64,000 bases of DNA from Micrasema longulum (GCA_022494885.1 JAGVSM010003562.1:97759-161758); one strand, 5' to 3'. Shown: positions 30,236-41,470, counted from the first letter of the stretch. Numbers and translations are program-made. Notes: generated from the letters alone by a model not told the origin.

Positions 30236-30325
30236 CCAGTCTGAAGAAGCCCATTAGAGGGTGAAGAAATCTGTTCCTACGGTTGTTATTAACAAAGTAA
30301 ACGTGCTGATTTAAAAATAAACAAA
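30236..30325 (+). repeat. H3 repeat, copy 1 (CTGAAGA core)
   Basis: CCAGTCTGAAGAAGCCCATT, AGAGGGTGAAGAAATCTGTT, CCTACGGTTGTTATTAAC, then GTAAACGTGCTGATT. A diverged inverted copy is at 31600-31690. CTGAAGA-AGCCC-loop-GGGTGAAG vaguely resembles a hammerhead core but the terminal GAAA is not aligned. Confidence 0.45.
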
Positions 30326-30690
30326 TAAAGCGTTTGTAATATTTTAGTTTTCTAGTTTGGTATTGTTATTAAGGGAATTAATATTTCTCAAACCACAGAC
30401 AAATTGTATTGCTTACAATTTTCGAAGGCAAAATAAAAAATCCTCAAGTCTCTCCTAATTGATATGAGAAAAACGTTTCTCGTAAATCGAATTGGTTAGA
30501 GAAAATGTTTTATGCGCTCAAATCAATAACGCTGTAAATCCACATTATTATTTATTTTACACAATTCAATTTTATGCCGTTGATTTTAAGGAGGAAGCGA
30601 AAAGGAAAGAAAGCTTCTTCATTAATTTTATCTTAATACATAAGTTTACTTCACATCCTCTATATAGATCAATCTTATAATGCCCGCACG
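30326..30690. other. No gene recognised
   Basis: A 62-codon frame (30492-30680) has no supported identity. Confidence 0.45.
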
Positions 30691-30694
30691 CCGA

Positions 30695-30935
30695 TTATTA
30701 CGACTCATGGTCTTAAGATCAGCGCGTTTTCGTGCCATGAAAATATTTCGGGTTTAATTCCCGACACAGCTGACATGAAATATTTCATAAAAAGTTGTAT
30801 TTTTACACCGAAATGTTAAAGTTTTTAGGCTGGTACCTGAAGGGTAAGATTGAACATTTTACTTTTATACCTATAATAGCGCAGTGCCCTATGCACCACA
30901 ATGAACGAAAAGAGTAATGATGATGAAGATGACTT
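30695..30935 (+). mobile_element. SINE-A copy
   Basis: Head CTCATGGTCTTAAGATCAGC with B-box-like GGGTTTAATTCCCG. Body CTGACATGAAATATTTCAT, GGCTGGTACCTGAAGGG, GCAGTGCCCTATGCACCACA, and tail AATGATGATGAAGATGA. It lies about 490 bp from the full-length copy in the same orientation. Confidence 0.75.
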
Positions 30936-31129
30936 GTCTTTGTTTTATTTATAAAATGTACATTTTTTACACTTTGTTGTTTTTAATTTTTTTCTTGTTC
31001 CATGTCACCAAAGGTCAAAATCAACTATTTATCATATTTTCTAAAATCAACTTTTGTTTTAATGCCCCAATGTCCAGAATGCGTAGATAAGTCAATTCAT
31101 CACACAACTTGGAATTCTTTGAGATAGAT

Positions 31130-31405
31130 CTTTCGGTTATTTGTAGATCTTTTTGCCACTACAACAGTGCGGGATGAAGAGGAATTGGCATGGCTTAGCT
31201 CAAAGTCTTTGATGTTTATCGTGTTTATTAATATTTTGTAAACCATTATTTTATTGCCTTTTTTGTGTTTGCTTCTTCTTTCTTTTTGTTTTGTTCTTTT
31301 TGTTTAGTTTCTTGTACACATGTTTCTTGGTTTCGTCTTATAACTATTGTAATTGACTTAGGCCGTATATATGATAAATAAATAAAAATAATAAAATAAC
31401 AACTT
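31130..31405 (+). mobile_element. LINE 3' end
   Basis: A pyrimidine- and T-rich 3'UTR (TTTGCTTCTTCTTTCTTTTT) with TAATTGACTTAGGCCG ends in GATAAATAAATAAAAATAAT. There is no clear protein motif upstream. Confidence 0.45.
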
Positions 31406-31599
31406 TGTTTAAAACCAACCATTTCGATTTACTACAATCGGTTTTTACATATCAATGAGGAGAGACTTGGGTGTTTTATATTTTCTCTTTAAAAGTTAAA
31501 AGTAATTCACTTTGTCTATGGTTTGAGGAAATATAAATTCACCTAGAAATATAAAAATAAAACACACTAAAATAGCAAATTCATACTTCTTTTTTATTG

Positions 31600-31692
31600 T
31601 TCAATCAGTACGCTTATTTAGTTAATAAACTCGCAGGAAAAGAGCTTTTACCTTCTAATGAACATCTTCAGTCTGGCATACATTACTGAGTT
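31600..31692 (-). repeat. H3 repeat, copy 2
   Basis: The minus strand reads CCAGACTGAAGATG, TTCATTAGAAGGTAAAAGC, CTTTTCCTGCGAGTTTATTA and AATAAGCGTACTGATT, alignable with 30236-30325. Confidence 0.45.
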
Positions 31693-31887
31693 TTAAATTC
31701 ATTTATAAAAAAAATGGTTTTTCCAAAATCGAATGTGATACGAAATATTATTTTGCGGGTACTGTTTCAATGTAAAAAAACAATTTTATCAGTAGGTGGA
31801 ACTAATTTTTAAATAGTTGTAAAAATACACCAACACTTTTTTTAAAGGTACCAAAAACATGATAAAGATAACACCTTACTGCTTTTT

Positions 31888-31965
31888 AGTAAATTATACC
31901 TTGATAAAGATGCTTGTGCAGTTTTGAAACCGGTTGGTAGAAAAAAAGTAGTTGAAAACAAACTT
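31888..31965 (+). repeat. H2 repeat, copy
   Basis: ACCTTGATAAAGATGC, loop, GCAGTTTTGAAACCGGTTGG, then AGAAAAAAAGTAG. It has the same order as the edge copy and the copies at 40.7 and 41.4 kb. Confidence 0.5.
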
Positions 31966-33128
31966 ATTTTGTTATTATTATTTGATTTGTTATAAATACC
32001 AGACAAAAAAAAATGTTTTTTTATCAATGGGCAATTTAAGCACGAATCTTCTTGTTATTACTCTACTACTGCAATTACAAGACCAAAAAGTGTATGTTTT
32101 TTCAAGTTATTTTTACAGTAATAACTAATAAAATGGACAAGGCCCATTTATATTCTAATGCATATTCAATAAAAAATATTTTCTCGTTATTTTTATTGTA
32201 TCTGAAATCGGAGAGACGGATTTTCCTGTTTTTATTTAATCGGTCCTTCCAAATCATAACAAAGGAATCGTCGTTTTAACTGAAAACCTTTTTCTCCTCA
32301 AAAAGAGAAAAACACTTGAAAATACTTGAACAAACGTTAAACTTCCCTATAAATATACGCTTTTACAGTATTTTTATAGCGAAAATCAACGGTTTGAATA
32401 TGTATTTTTTAACATACCAAAAAACTTGAATGTTTTTCATTATATCAAGTTTTTTTTCCGTTGTTGATAATATATTCATGTTACAAAATTTTTTAATTTT
32501 AAAATGTCTAATAACGTAAATGGGTTTTCATCAATATGTCGAAATGATGGCCAACTCGCAGATGACGCGACGGGTGTTTGATTCGTGGCCAGATAATGTT
32601 AATAATTGTATAAATTAGCTTATTTGAAGAAACGCTTTTAATATGTTTATTTTTTTTGTTTTTTTAGGAAAAACATCAGATGTTATATAAAAATTAGTAC
32701 ATACAATTCGTTCAAGTTTTTCATTAATATCATGATAAAACATGTTACCAAAAAAGAGAAAACATAAAATATTACAAAAGATAAGAAAAGAAAAGTACTG
32801 TAGATGGTTACGCCACATTAACTCTATGTGTACACCCATATATATAGCGCAATTACTAGGATGAGGCGTTCGAATTTATTTGCTACCTACGGGGCCCTGC
32901 TTAAAGTGTTACATTTGCCTACTGTAGGTACCAATATTGTTCCAGCGCCAGAATCACAACGGAACTGACCGTGTGTACATGTGCTTTTTATATTCTCACC
33001 GCGATCACAAAGAAAACATTTTACGATCAATAACTATTAAATCCACTGTTTTGTGTAATTAACAAGTGCCCCTCTTTCCTGACCACAAGATTGGATCTGA
33101 TCCTGACTGCCGCGACAGAAGTACCAGA
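31966..33128. other. No gene recognised
   Basis: Several frames of 60-75 codons, all A+T-driven and without motifs. No repeat match. Confidence 0.5.
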
Positions 33129-33132
33129 CAAT

Positions 33133-33300
33133 CGAGTTGTGGTCCTGTGGCTAGTGTTTTGGACTCACGAACCAAAGGTCCGTGGTTCGGATTCCACTTT
33201 ACCCCAACTCGATTCCCATTTTCTAATAGTGAGTTATTTACAACTCGTTGAAAATGGCCCTCAAAATTAAATATTTTTTTGTAAATCATCAGAACGTAAA
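33133..33300 (+). mobile_element. SINE-B, best-preserved copy
   Basis: Head CGAGTTGTGGTCCTGTGGCT (A box), then ACTCACGAACCAAAGGTCCG and GGTTCGGATTCC (B box), CCAACTCGATTCCC. Body TAATAGTGAGTTATTTACAA, CTCGTTGAAAATGGCCCTCA, then an A/T-rich tail. It begins and ends its head with CGAGTT and AACTCG, a short inverted pair. Small open frames on both strands here (33059-33322) are by-products of this repeat. Confidence 0.8.
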
Positions 33301-34605
33301 TATTTATTTTTTTTAAAAACAAATAAAAAATAAATAAAGGTGCCAGAACCCGGGATAAGGTTTGCAGTCATTGTATTTAGGGTTCTGCGGCAAAGTAAAT
33401 AAAGGATAACGCATCCCACAAACTAGCAGTTCGAGCGTTTATCTGCTAACGGGCAAGTGGCGCGATTAGGAAGTAGGTTGGGGAAGAGGAAATAATGTGG
33501 AGGAGAGGGTTTTTTATAAAAAAGTTGACTTATTCAAAATTCACTTACGATAATAAAATAAGCATATTAAATGGTACAAAAATTAATCACACACTGACGA
33601 ATGTTTCATTTTAGAGTGCGTAAAAAAGTTTTTTTTTAGTCACAAATTTTTGTATCAAAAATATCTAAATGGGGAGAAAGTAAGTTATATTTTGATGCTT
33701 AAACTCTCTTCTATTCACTGTATAGCAGGCCTCAATGAAAGTCCGACGAAAAACTCAAATGTTATAATCAGCCAATCGGTGAAACACTGCTAGGAATCAA
33801 AATTGTGGCAGCATCGGAGCAGGACGCAGCGGGGTGGGATATTTTTTTGTATATTAAATGTATAATACACCGGAACCCCCTTTACACGAGATACGTTCCA
33901 CGAAGTCCTGTATAAAAAAGTATCAAAAATAAATAGCAATGGCGAATAGCTTTCATTGTATAAAAATCATTTCGGGATTGAAAAAAATGAAATTGTTTAC
34001 TATTGATTGTACCTTAATTTTATAAAAACACATTTCAAGACAATAAAAAATCGTAACAAAGTTGTTCACTATGGCCGCTAACAAAAAGTGGACTGTAGCG
34101 AAAAAACTAATTTCATTCAGTTTTGTAAAAGGTTGGGAATATTTTAAGAAAGGAAAGGAACATGGAAATGGACCTACATTTTTTACGATGTTCTTAAATT
34201 TTAGGCACTGGATGATGAAATTTACTATGAATTATGTTATGATAACTTTTACAACGATGCGCGACAAATCCAAATTTTTTTTTGCAATCTTTAGTCATGT
34301 CAAAAATGTTGTTTGTTTTGCTCCAAATTGAAATGTTCTATTTTTGTATTTCTTCTATCTTGATGTAAGGTAGGTACTATAAGAATGGATCAAGGGAAGG
34401 ATAGGAAAGAAAGGTAATCGGCCAGGTATAATATCGATAAATGCTGTAATATACTAAACGATCACCCTTTTCTTTCACATACCGCTTTGCGTTCAGTAAA
34501 ATAGCATTGTAGGAAATTCCGAAAATGAATAGTGTAATTTATATTAAAAATATAAAAAAACTATAAAAACTCAAATATGTATATTATAGTGATAATTAAA
34601 TCTTT
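33301..34605. other. No gene firmly recognised
   Basis: GGAACCCCCTTTACACGAGA then TACGTTCCACGAAG near 33872-33905 has the look of the termini of some pogo-type DNA transposons, but no matching second end was found. A plus frame at 34062-34331 (MFTMAANKKWTVAKKLISFS; 89 codons, K/F-rich) follows at about 150 bp. I do not recognise it and would not call it a gene. Confidence 0.35.
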
Positions 34606-34609
34606 ATAA

Positions 34610-34790
34610 AGACGTTAATAAAGAAGAGGTGGGGCGTCTCTGACATTAGTGGGTAGATTATTCCACAATCAGCTACTACTGTGAATAGTTAGCGGTGAAT
34701 GGGTATTAAAACGTTTCTCTGATTACTGGAACGAAAAGATAATCCATGTTGTATTGTTGTTGTTGATACTAGTGTTGATAGCTCATGTCA
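34610..34790 (-). mobile_element. LINE fragment (26496-27345 family)
   Basis: GGGGCGTCTCTGACATTAGT, TAGATTATTCCACAATCAGC and ATGGGTATTAAAACGTTTCT match 26820-26940 in the same orientation. On the minus strand this is the LWNNLTTNVRDAP region. Confidence 0.65.
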
Positions 34791-34869
34791 AATAAAATTA
34801 GCAGACAGAAAATTTAAAAAAAAATCCCAAGTTTTGAGCCCTGTTTGAATTCGATAAAATCGCTGTTTT

Positions 34870-35592
34870 CCAGCCGCCCTAATATACACCCTCACAAAGG
34901 CACAATATTTATTGTTTATCCAAGTTACTACTACTACTACAACTATCACGCTATTTCCTCGTAGCGGTAGGCATAGATGGACCGCCACACACGTCCATCC
35001 TGGCATACATTTCTAGCTTCTTCCACATTCATACATATTGTCATACGTGCCCCTCGGATCTGCCTGCTTTACCTGACCAGACTTAAGATTTTAGTTTATC
35101 TGATCAAGACACGTCTTCCTTAGTCGTCCTCGTCTCACGTAACCGTTAATCTTCGACATATAAACTTGTTTTACCACTCTTCCGTCGTCCATTTGTTCTA
35201 CATGACCAAAAGAAACCCTTTCTTAATCTAGTCAATTATACTTGACTCAGATTTACATTCTCGCCTGATTTCATAATTTGTAGCCCTGCCATACATTGAT
35301 TTCACACACATTCGTCAACCGCGTTCACTCGGCTTTCATCTTTCCTCTGTCGGTTCCATGTTTCATTTCCATACATAAGTGTTGAGACTAAAACTCCGTT
35401 GTGAACTGCCAGTTTAGCTTCTATTGACATATTTTTATTAGCAATTACTGTGCTTAGTGCGCCGTTCATTTTATTTTCCGCATTCACTTTCCTTTCAACA
35501 TCTTTTTCTGCTCTTCCATCTCTTGAAAACATGCTTGCCAGAAACGCAAATTCTTCCACTTGTTCGCTATCCAAGTTGATTAAAATAATCTA
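34870..35592 (-). mobile_element. Non-LTR retrotransposon, RT C-terminal region and 3' end
   Basis: The open part (35574-35302) reads MDSEQVEEFAFLASMFSRDG, VERKVNAENKMNGALSTVIA, LAVHNGVLVSTLMYGNETW, ESRVNAVDECV. After a frameshift the minus strand continues VKSMYGRATNYEIRREC, several stops, then MTICMNVEEARNVCQDGRVW RSIYAYRYEEIA ending at a stop at 34946. This YLGSxFxxDG ... LxxGVLVPTLxYGSE[ST]W ... CMxVxEAxxVCxDRxxW order is a very common insect LINE tail. The catalytic RT domain is absent. A run of ACTACTACTACTAC lies in the 3'UTR. One frameshift and at least five stops make it dead. Confidence 0.85.
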
Positions 35593-36245
35593 CAATCCAT
35601 TATTGCATGTTCTTCACATAATAAAAAAATATGTAGATGTACTTCATACCACTGGTGGCGTGACAGGACGGTAGTCAAACATGTCGTCCAAGAAAGGGTG
35701 ACATTTTTTGTGTTTTTTTATCTCTTTTTATTTTCTGTTCGACTTTTGGGAACCGCTGTCATTGTGTGTACGCACACATTCCGTAGATTGGAGGGGTCTT
35801 TTTACTGTTCCATAGATTGAAATGTTCAACATAATTAATGTTACTACTGTTGATATTTTTGTGTCTCTTCATTAAATAAATAGTTCCCAGTTGATTATCT
35901 GGTTACAAAACATGTGTACCATGCGGTGAATCTCTTTGGTGGGAATTTTGATTATCCATTGATATTCTACACTAATTTGAATTAAAAGAAAACGACATTT
36001 TTTACCTGCTTAATGTTTTAGTTAATTACTTCTTGTTTTAATCAAATTAAACCCGCTCGCTACCGGTGTCATTCTTAAGAGACACGAATCAACATGGAAA
36101 TATTAGGTAATCACCTAAAGCAAAATAATTGCATCTGCTTTTTCGTTGTACGTATAAATTCAATAATATTATGTGAAGTATTTTAAACCATGGGTTATTT
36201 TGAAATATTGTAAAGTTCTCTCTGTATATTATATTTATGTACATG
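35593..36245. other. No gene recognised
   Basis: No repeat match or supported frame. Confidence 0.45.
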
Positions 36246-36247
36246 TG

Positions 36248-36514
36248 TATCATCATCATTCCCTTTCCGCACCTAATGGTGCGTAGGACACTGCGTTAGT
36301 ACACCAATTGCGGTGTATCTTGAAACATTTTTTTTTTTTTTGTAACATGAAGGTAAGATAATCAGTCTCACGCTTTAGGTACCAGTCAAGAGACTGTGAA
36401 ATATTAAAGTGTAAAAACACCTTTTACATACTTCATGTCAGCCATGTTGAGAATCGAATTCGAGACCTCTTGCGTGGTACGGAAACGCGCTGACCACTAC
36501 ACCACGAGACCGAA
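36248..36514 (-). mobile_element. SINE-A copy
   Basis: The minus strand runs head (CTCGTGGTGTAGTGGTCAGC, GAATTCGATTCTCAACATGG) to body (GACATGAAGTATG, GACTGGTACCTAAAGCG, GTGTACTAACGCAGTGTCCT, GCACCATTAGGTGCGG) to tail (GGGAATGATGATGA). Poly-T at 36330-36341 is a local expansion. Essentially full length. Confidence 0.85.
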
Positions 36515-37855
36515 CAAATGTTATCTAACATGTAAAAATATATAAATTAGTAGGTGTTTGTTCTCAGTACGAATTACTCCGGTGAGGACTCATTATTTTC
36601 ATTGTTTTGTATTAATAAATATACATGATGCAAAAAAATTCATAAATTAATACTTGGCTTAAGATTTTGAATGGCATTAAAAAATATTTTTTTGTAACAG
36701 TATTTTTTTTATGACATTCTACTTAGGATTTATTTGCAAGATTAAATCGTTCGTATGATATTTCCAAAACTCAATACACACTAATTTACATAAGTGGTTC
36801 TTTTGCATTGGGTAATTGTTATTTCGTAATCATGATATAAAAATATGAAGAAACACATAGGTTTGTGTATATACGTGTTTTAGGACCGAACCGCGAAACT
36901 TCAGAGGAATATATTTTTTTTAATCGAGTAAATCCTTAAACTCTTGGACTAGCGTACCTTCCACAGAGGGATTTTGGACCATAAAAATTGCCAAGTATTA
37001 GAGATATTTAAAAATCAGTTGAATCATCATAGAATTCGGTAAATCGGTGCTTATATATGACAGGGATAAAAATCGGTAGAGTTGGCAACGCTTCTTTAAC
37101 GAACTTGAAAATTTTAAGGTTTTTGAATTCCAGTATTAGTTATTCTTATAACCTTCCTTGTAACACATGATCAAGATACTTTAGCAGTGCAGTGCGCTAT
37201 GCACCATTAGGGACGGATAAGGGTTTGATGATGATAAATATTAGTCATCAAAGATTGGGACATATAAGAAAATAAATGTATGACATGTAATGGTGACATT
37301 AATTTATTTTAGTTATGAAAGAGTTAAATAAAATTTTATACCATGCTAGTAAGAAGATCTTATACAATTATTTAAGATATTTTAAACCGGATTCATCTAA
37401 CTCCATTACTCAGTCATTCTATGTCATTGTTGTATGGCTTATCTGATATTTCTGTCATTATTTTTCCTTTGAATTGAAAGTCTTAATCATTGTTTAAGGA
37501 AGGGATATTTCTAGGTGGCGTTATCTTTGCTTTGTCTTCCCCTCACTCATATCTCTCCTTATTGCAAGTGGCTCAAGATTTTCCTTTGTGACGTTTGTAT
37601 AAGGTTCAGTTTTGTTTACGTCCTGATGCCATTTCAATGTTTTAGTTCTGTTTCCTGTAATCTACCTCCTAAAACATTCCTCCCTTTCTCTTCTTACTGG
37701 TACAGGTCTGATACTTATAGGTTTTGTATTTATATTTCTAAGACATTAAATCCGTTTGTTTTAATCGAAAGTTTAATTAATTCAATTTAAAAATGGCTGT
37801 TCATTTAAATTGATTAGGTTTTTGAAAATATTTTATTTTAGCATTTTTGATATAA
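36515..37855. other. No gene; SINE-A fragment near 37150-37240
   Basis: AACACATGATCAAGATACTT, GCAGTGCAGTGCGCTATGCA and CCATTAGGGACGG, followed by GATGATGATAA, are the 3' third of SINE-A. The 91-codon plus frame at 37515-37790 is F/L/S/C-rich with no motif and is not called. Confidence 0.5.
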
Positions 37856-37859
37856 ATTT

Positions 37860-38242
37860 ATGGAGAATGCCTTAAAGAAGGGAATATGGAAGTCTAGGCA
37901 TTTACAGGGCTTATGACCTGTCAATGCCTAGTTTAAGTGGCCACTTTACACACTGTGTAACATTCACCATTTTGCCTATGTTTGAACAACCACATTTCTT
38001 CAATTCTTCCATTTGTTCATTTTAGTGAAGTTAAAGAGCAGAAACCTTTATTGTTGTGACCTTTATTAAGTCAAACAAATCTCTTCACAACAATAAAGGT
38101 TTCAGCTCTTTAACTTCACTAAATTCATCTCTGTTGTAATTTGTTAATATTAACGACTCCCGAGGGGGTGAAATCCAGTCTTTTGTCAACAAAAATTTGC
38201 ACAAACTCAAATATTGTAATACATTTATGGTTTTTTAGTAGA
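37860..38242. mobile_element. Repeat X with 36-bp inverted junction
   Basis: Plus orientation (GAAGGGAATATGGAAGTCTA, GGCATTTACAGGGCTTATGA, AAGTGGCCACTTTACACAC) up to 38059, then the strand flips. 38024-38059 and 38085-38120 are inverted copies with one mismatch (GTGAAGTTAAAGAGC / GCTCTTTAACTTCAC), separated by 25 nt. Beyond it X continues on the minus strand after an internal skip (CATCTCTGTTGTAATTTG, GAGGGGGTGAAATCCAGTC). Confidence 0.8.
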
Positions 38243-38429
38243 AAATTTTGACCAATCTCTTTTGACCCGTCAGTTTTTTGATTGGCCGGAAGATATTGCT
38301 TTTAGCAATAAGTCCGCCAAAGTACTTGTTTCTTTGTACTTGAAGTTTTAAATAAATGAATACCGTAATGCCAATAAAACAGCGAATTAAAATTCGGAAC
38401 ATTTGAAGTTCGTTAAAATTTTTGTATAC

Positions 38430-38545
38430 AAATATTGGATTTTTGAGAATATTTTAATCTTACTAACTCCAGTCCTTGTCTACAAACAATTGGGCAAACT
38501 GAAAATATTGTTGATTAAACCGACTGGTCAACTTTTGGATTTTGG
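38430..38545 (-). mobile_element. Repeat X fragment
   Basis: CTCCAGTCCTTGTCTACAAA, ACTGAAAATATTGTTGATTA and AACCGACTGGTCAAC match the minus strand of X around its CAAATGTTTGTAGACA block. Confidence 0.6.
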
Positions 38546-39545
38546 GAGATAAGATCAGTCAAAATTGAAAATTGATATTTCTTCTTAGTTTCAAGCCTCT
38601 TTTGTGTTTCAAAGTCAAACATCAATTGCTATATTTCTTATGTTCGCGCCCTCTACTACAGCTTTTCCATTCCCTCCGGGATTGTAATTAGGGGCGATTA
38701 GCCCTGAAACCCGCTATTAAAACTATTCCCTACGGCAAACTTCAGAAATTTCATAATTTGTTCATTTTCAAACAACTCAGATTTTACTACTAATTGTTTA
38801 CAATTAAGGTCAATTAAAGCACCAAATTTTTCGCAAAAAAGAACACGTTTTTATTGTCAGCAAGAATTACAAAATATTCATACATTAATAATTTAAAATT
38901 CAGGGATAAAAATACAAAAAACGGAAAAGGTACACCGCTACTAATGTCCAAAAATACATACAAAAGTTCCGAGAAGGACATTATATCTAGATTTATACAT
39001 AAGTAGTTTTGTAACTGAAATTTTCTGGTTTTGCCTTTGCGAAAAATCATGACGGGAAAAATCCCATAAATCCTTAAAAGATTGGGTAAACTGCGGAAAA
39101 ATTCTTGAAGACATCTCCAATCTATTGAAAATATCTCCTTGGTATATAAGCAATTTGGAGAAAAAGTGCTCGAGCTGTTAGAAATTCAATAATAAATCAG
39201 GGATTTATATTTGCTTTACAATTCTACCCATTTCATTATCAACACACGCACCCTATTTCTTAAAAAATTGCAATTTTTCACAAAGTTTAAGAGTTCGTTT
39301 GTGTAGAAAACTTCCTTTCGCAGAACGGTAACCCTAACAGGAGTGGTGTTATCGCTTGGAGTTTTCCCAGGAAGACACATTGTTCATAAGCTTTCCGTTT
39401 CTCTTGTTATAAGGACTCATAATATCTCTATCACGAAACAGGGGTGGCAAAATGTCCCACCATTATCATTAATCATATTTATTTATAAAAAAAAACGCGT
39501 CTTTGTACGAAATTACTTCATCTTCAAATGCATCATCTGGCCGGC
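38546..39545. other. No gene recognised
   Basis: Small frames on both strands (38814-39153, 39343-39555), none with recognisable domains. No matched repeat. Confidence 0.45.
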
Positions 39546-39547
39546 TA

Positions 39548-39720
39548 CGTTATAAAATAATTTATTTTATTTCATTTATTAAAAACATTATACATACATT
39601 CATTTATTACAAAAACAGTGACACAACCAGAAATGAGCTATGTCTGTAAACTTGCCCCGACTCGCTAGAAGATCCATGTTGAGTCAGGGATATGATTAGT
39701 CAGTGTTGATTTAAAAAAAT
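39548..39720 (-). mobile_element. LINE 3' tail
   Basis: TAATTTATTTTATTTCATTT is the complement of an A-rich tail. GACACAACCAGAAATGAGCT and TTGAGTCAGGGATATGATTA read on the minus strand as the end of a LINE 3'UTR. Confidence 0.45.
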
Positions 39721-39954
39721 CTGTCTTCAGAAAACTACTTGATAAAAACGAATTTAGTTGTAATAATCAGAAAACGTAGTTGTAATGAATAAAAAAAAAC
39801 AAAGATATTCAAGGCAATTTGCGCAATATTTTGTTTTTAAGATTTGCCATAAAAAATGAGTAAAATGGGTTTTTGTCTCTTTCATAGAAATTATTTTGAC
39901 AAATACGCACCGGTTGTTTAACTCTTAACTTTATTATAACCGAACTTTTTTATG

Positions 39955-40065
39955 TTTTGGCCTTGATGTAAAAATATTTATCGTGAAACATGTAAATCTA
40001 GGCATTTTCAGGTTTAATATTCTCGTATTTTTACAAACTGCGTAACATTTAATATTGTTTAAATT
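39955..40065 (+). mobile_element. Repeat X, degraded fragment
   Basis: TGTAAATCTAGGCATTTTCA, then TTTTTACAAACTGCGTAACA. Recognisable only by block order; the first 10-bp block has drifted. Confidence 0.45.
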
Positions 40066-40163
40066 TTAATAAAATTCAGTGGAGAGTTACATCCAGCATT
40101 TTTTTTATTAAAACTAAGACCAAAAAAATATGAGAGTTTAGTGAATTGAAAAAAAAAAAAAAA

Positions 40164-40665
40164 GATTTTATTTTATTGCAACATAGAGCAAAGACATTTT
40201 TGAGAAAGGCAAATGGAAGTATAGGCTTTTACAGGGCTTATGACCTGTCATTGGCTGGTTTTATTTTTTAAAAAAGAAATATTTGCGTTCTCATGATTAC
40301 CCAAATATTTAATTTTGAGGGCCATTTTCAACGAGTTGTAAATAAATCACTATTAAAAAATGGGATCAAGATGGGGTAGAGTGGGATCCGAACATCGGAC
40401 CTTTCCGTGAGTCCGAGACACTAGCCACGGAACCGTGCCCACTTTACACACTGTGTAACATTCACCATTCTGCCCATGTTTTAACATACACAATTCCTCA
40501 ACTCTTCTATCTGTTGACTTTTGTGAAGTAAAAGAGCTGAAACCTTTATCACGTCCCCATCTCAAAAATGTTTTCCCTCTGTTAAAATAAATTTAAATAT
40601 GAACAACTCCCTAGGGAGAAAATCCAGCCAGTCTGCAAGCATTTGGACCTACTCACACATGTGGG
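40164..40665. mobile_element. Repeat X, strand-switched and split by SINE-B
   Basis: Plus orientation from TTTTATTGCAACATAGAGC to TGACCTGTCATTGGCTGG (about 40263). A SINE-B then interrupts, and X resumes at CCACTTTACACACTGTGTAA (40439) to GAGCTGAAACCTTTATCACG (40553). It then flips to the minus strand (CATCTCAAAAATGTTTTCCC, AACAACTCCCTAGGGAG, GCAAGCATTTGGACCTACTC). The SINE is younger than the X copy. Confidence 0.8.
40267..40438 (-). mobile_element. SINE-B nested in X
   Basis: The minus strand reads head CCGTGGCTAGTGTCTCGGAC, TCACGGAAAGGTCCGATG and GTTCGGATCCCAC. The body follows with TAGTGATTTATTTACAACTC, GTTGAAAATGGCCCTCA and AATCATGAGAACGCAAAT. Its first bases differ from the CGAGTTGT of other copies. 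Confidence 0.75.
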
Positions 40666-40697
40666 CAAAATTCATCCGGCTTTTTTTTTTCCACCTA

Positions 40698-40765
40698 TTT
40701 TTTTGTACCGACCGGTTTCAATGTAATAGAATTTTTATTTATCAAGGTATAATTTATAATTGTAT
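40698..40765 (-). repeat. H2 repeat, copy
   Basis: The minus strand reads ATACCTTGATAAATAAAAAT, TACATTGAAACCGGTCGGTA, CAAAAAAATAG. Stem II is lost. Confidence 0.5.
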
Positions 40766-40934
40766 CTTATCCTTTTTTGTTTGAACAGTGTCTACTTTCT
40801 TAACATACCTAACTCCACACGTCGAACAAGAAGAACCAAAAACAATATGAAAAAAAGACTTGGCTTATGAGCTCAATGTGTTTTGATTTAATATTAAGAA
40901 GACAAAATAAAATAGGATAAGATTCATTAGTAAT

Positions 40935-41200
40935 TTATTTTTATTTTTTATTTTATTTTATTTGGGAAACCAACAGTTCTACTTTCATATTTTTAGTAAA
41001 CAAACAGATATAGTGTATAAACTCAGAACTAATAACAGATTTCCACATAGTATACAAAGTTGGTAAAGAAAATATATTACATATCAAATAAATACATACA
41101 ATTTATACATAAAAAAATGTTATTTTCATGTACTCAATAATCAAAGATTTTAAAAATATTTATTTTAAGAACATTAAGTTACTGTAAATTGGGCGGGATA
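40935..41200 (-). mobile_element. LINE 3' tail (probable)
   Basis: TTTTATTTTTTATTTTATTT then TGGGAAACCAACAG resembles an inverted A-rich tail plus UTR. Extent and family are unknown. Confidence 0.35.
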
Positions 41201-41387
41201 AGGACAAAAAATGCTTGAAGAGCGGATAAGGAGGGGAGGGGAGATGTACATATTTATTATTATAATGTCTACTAAGTTACATTATACATTTTTAGTGTAA
41301 ATTTTAAATCTGACAGAGTGATGTTTGTGTAATCTATATTTTTTAATTTTGTATTGTACGTTGAAAAAGTCCTACGAAAAAAATCAT

Positions 41388-41470
41388 TTTTAACATACCC
41401 TGATAAAGAGGCTTTGAAACCGGGCGTCCAAAAAAATGTGCTTAAAAATAAAGTTTTTTTTATTTATTAT
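41388..41470 (+). repeat. H2 repeat, copy closest to CTGATRA
   Basis: ACCCTGATAAAGAGGCTTTG then AAACCGGGCGTCC, followed by AAAAAATGTGC. Only this H2 copy has CTGATAA; stem II (AGAGGC, TTT) has lost its partner strand. Confidence 0.5.

Noticed and set aside
30236..30325. H3 as a hammerhead ribozyme
   Set aside because: CTGAAGA and a CCC/GGG stem are present, but GAAA is not in the required place and the second copy does not repair it.
33059..33322. Open frames on both strands (61 and 87 codons)
   Set aside because: Both fall in SINE-B, a non-coding repeat.
33870..34331. Pogo/Tigger-type transposon with transposase
   Set aside because: Only one end-like motif is seen, no matching inverted end, and the downstream frame has no DDE or DNA-binding motif.
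37515..37790. 91-codon open frame with a hydrophobic start
   Set aside because: No family motif, and hydrophobic runs are a by-product of T-rich codons; no evidence of a signal peptide in a real gene.
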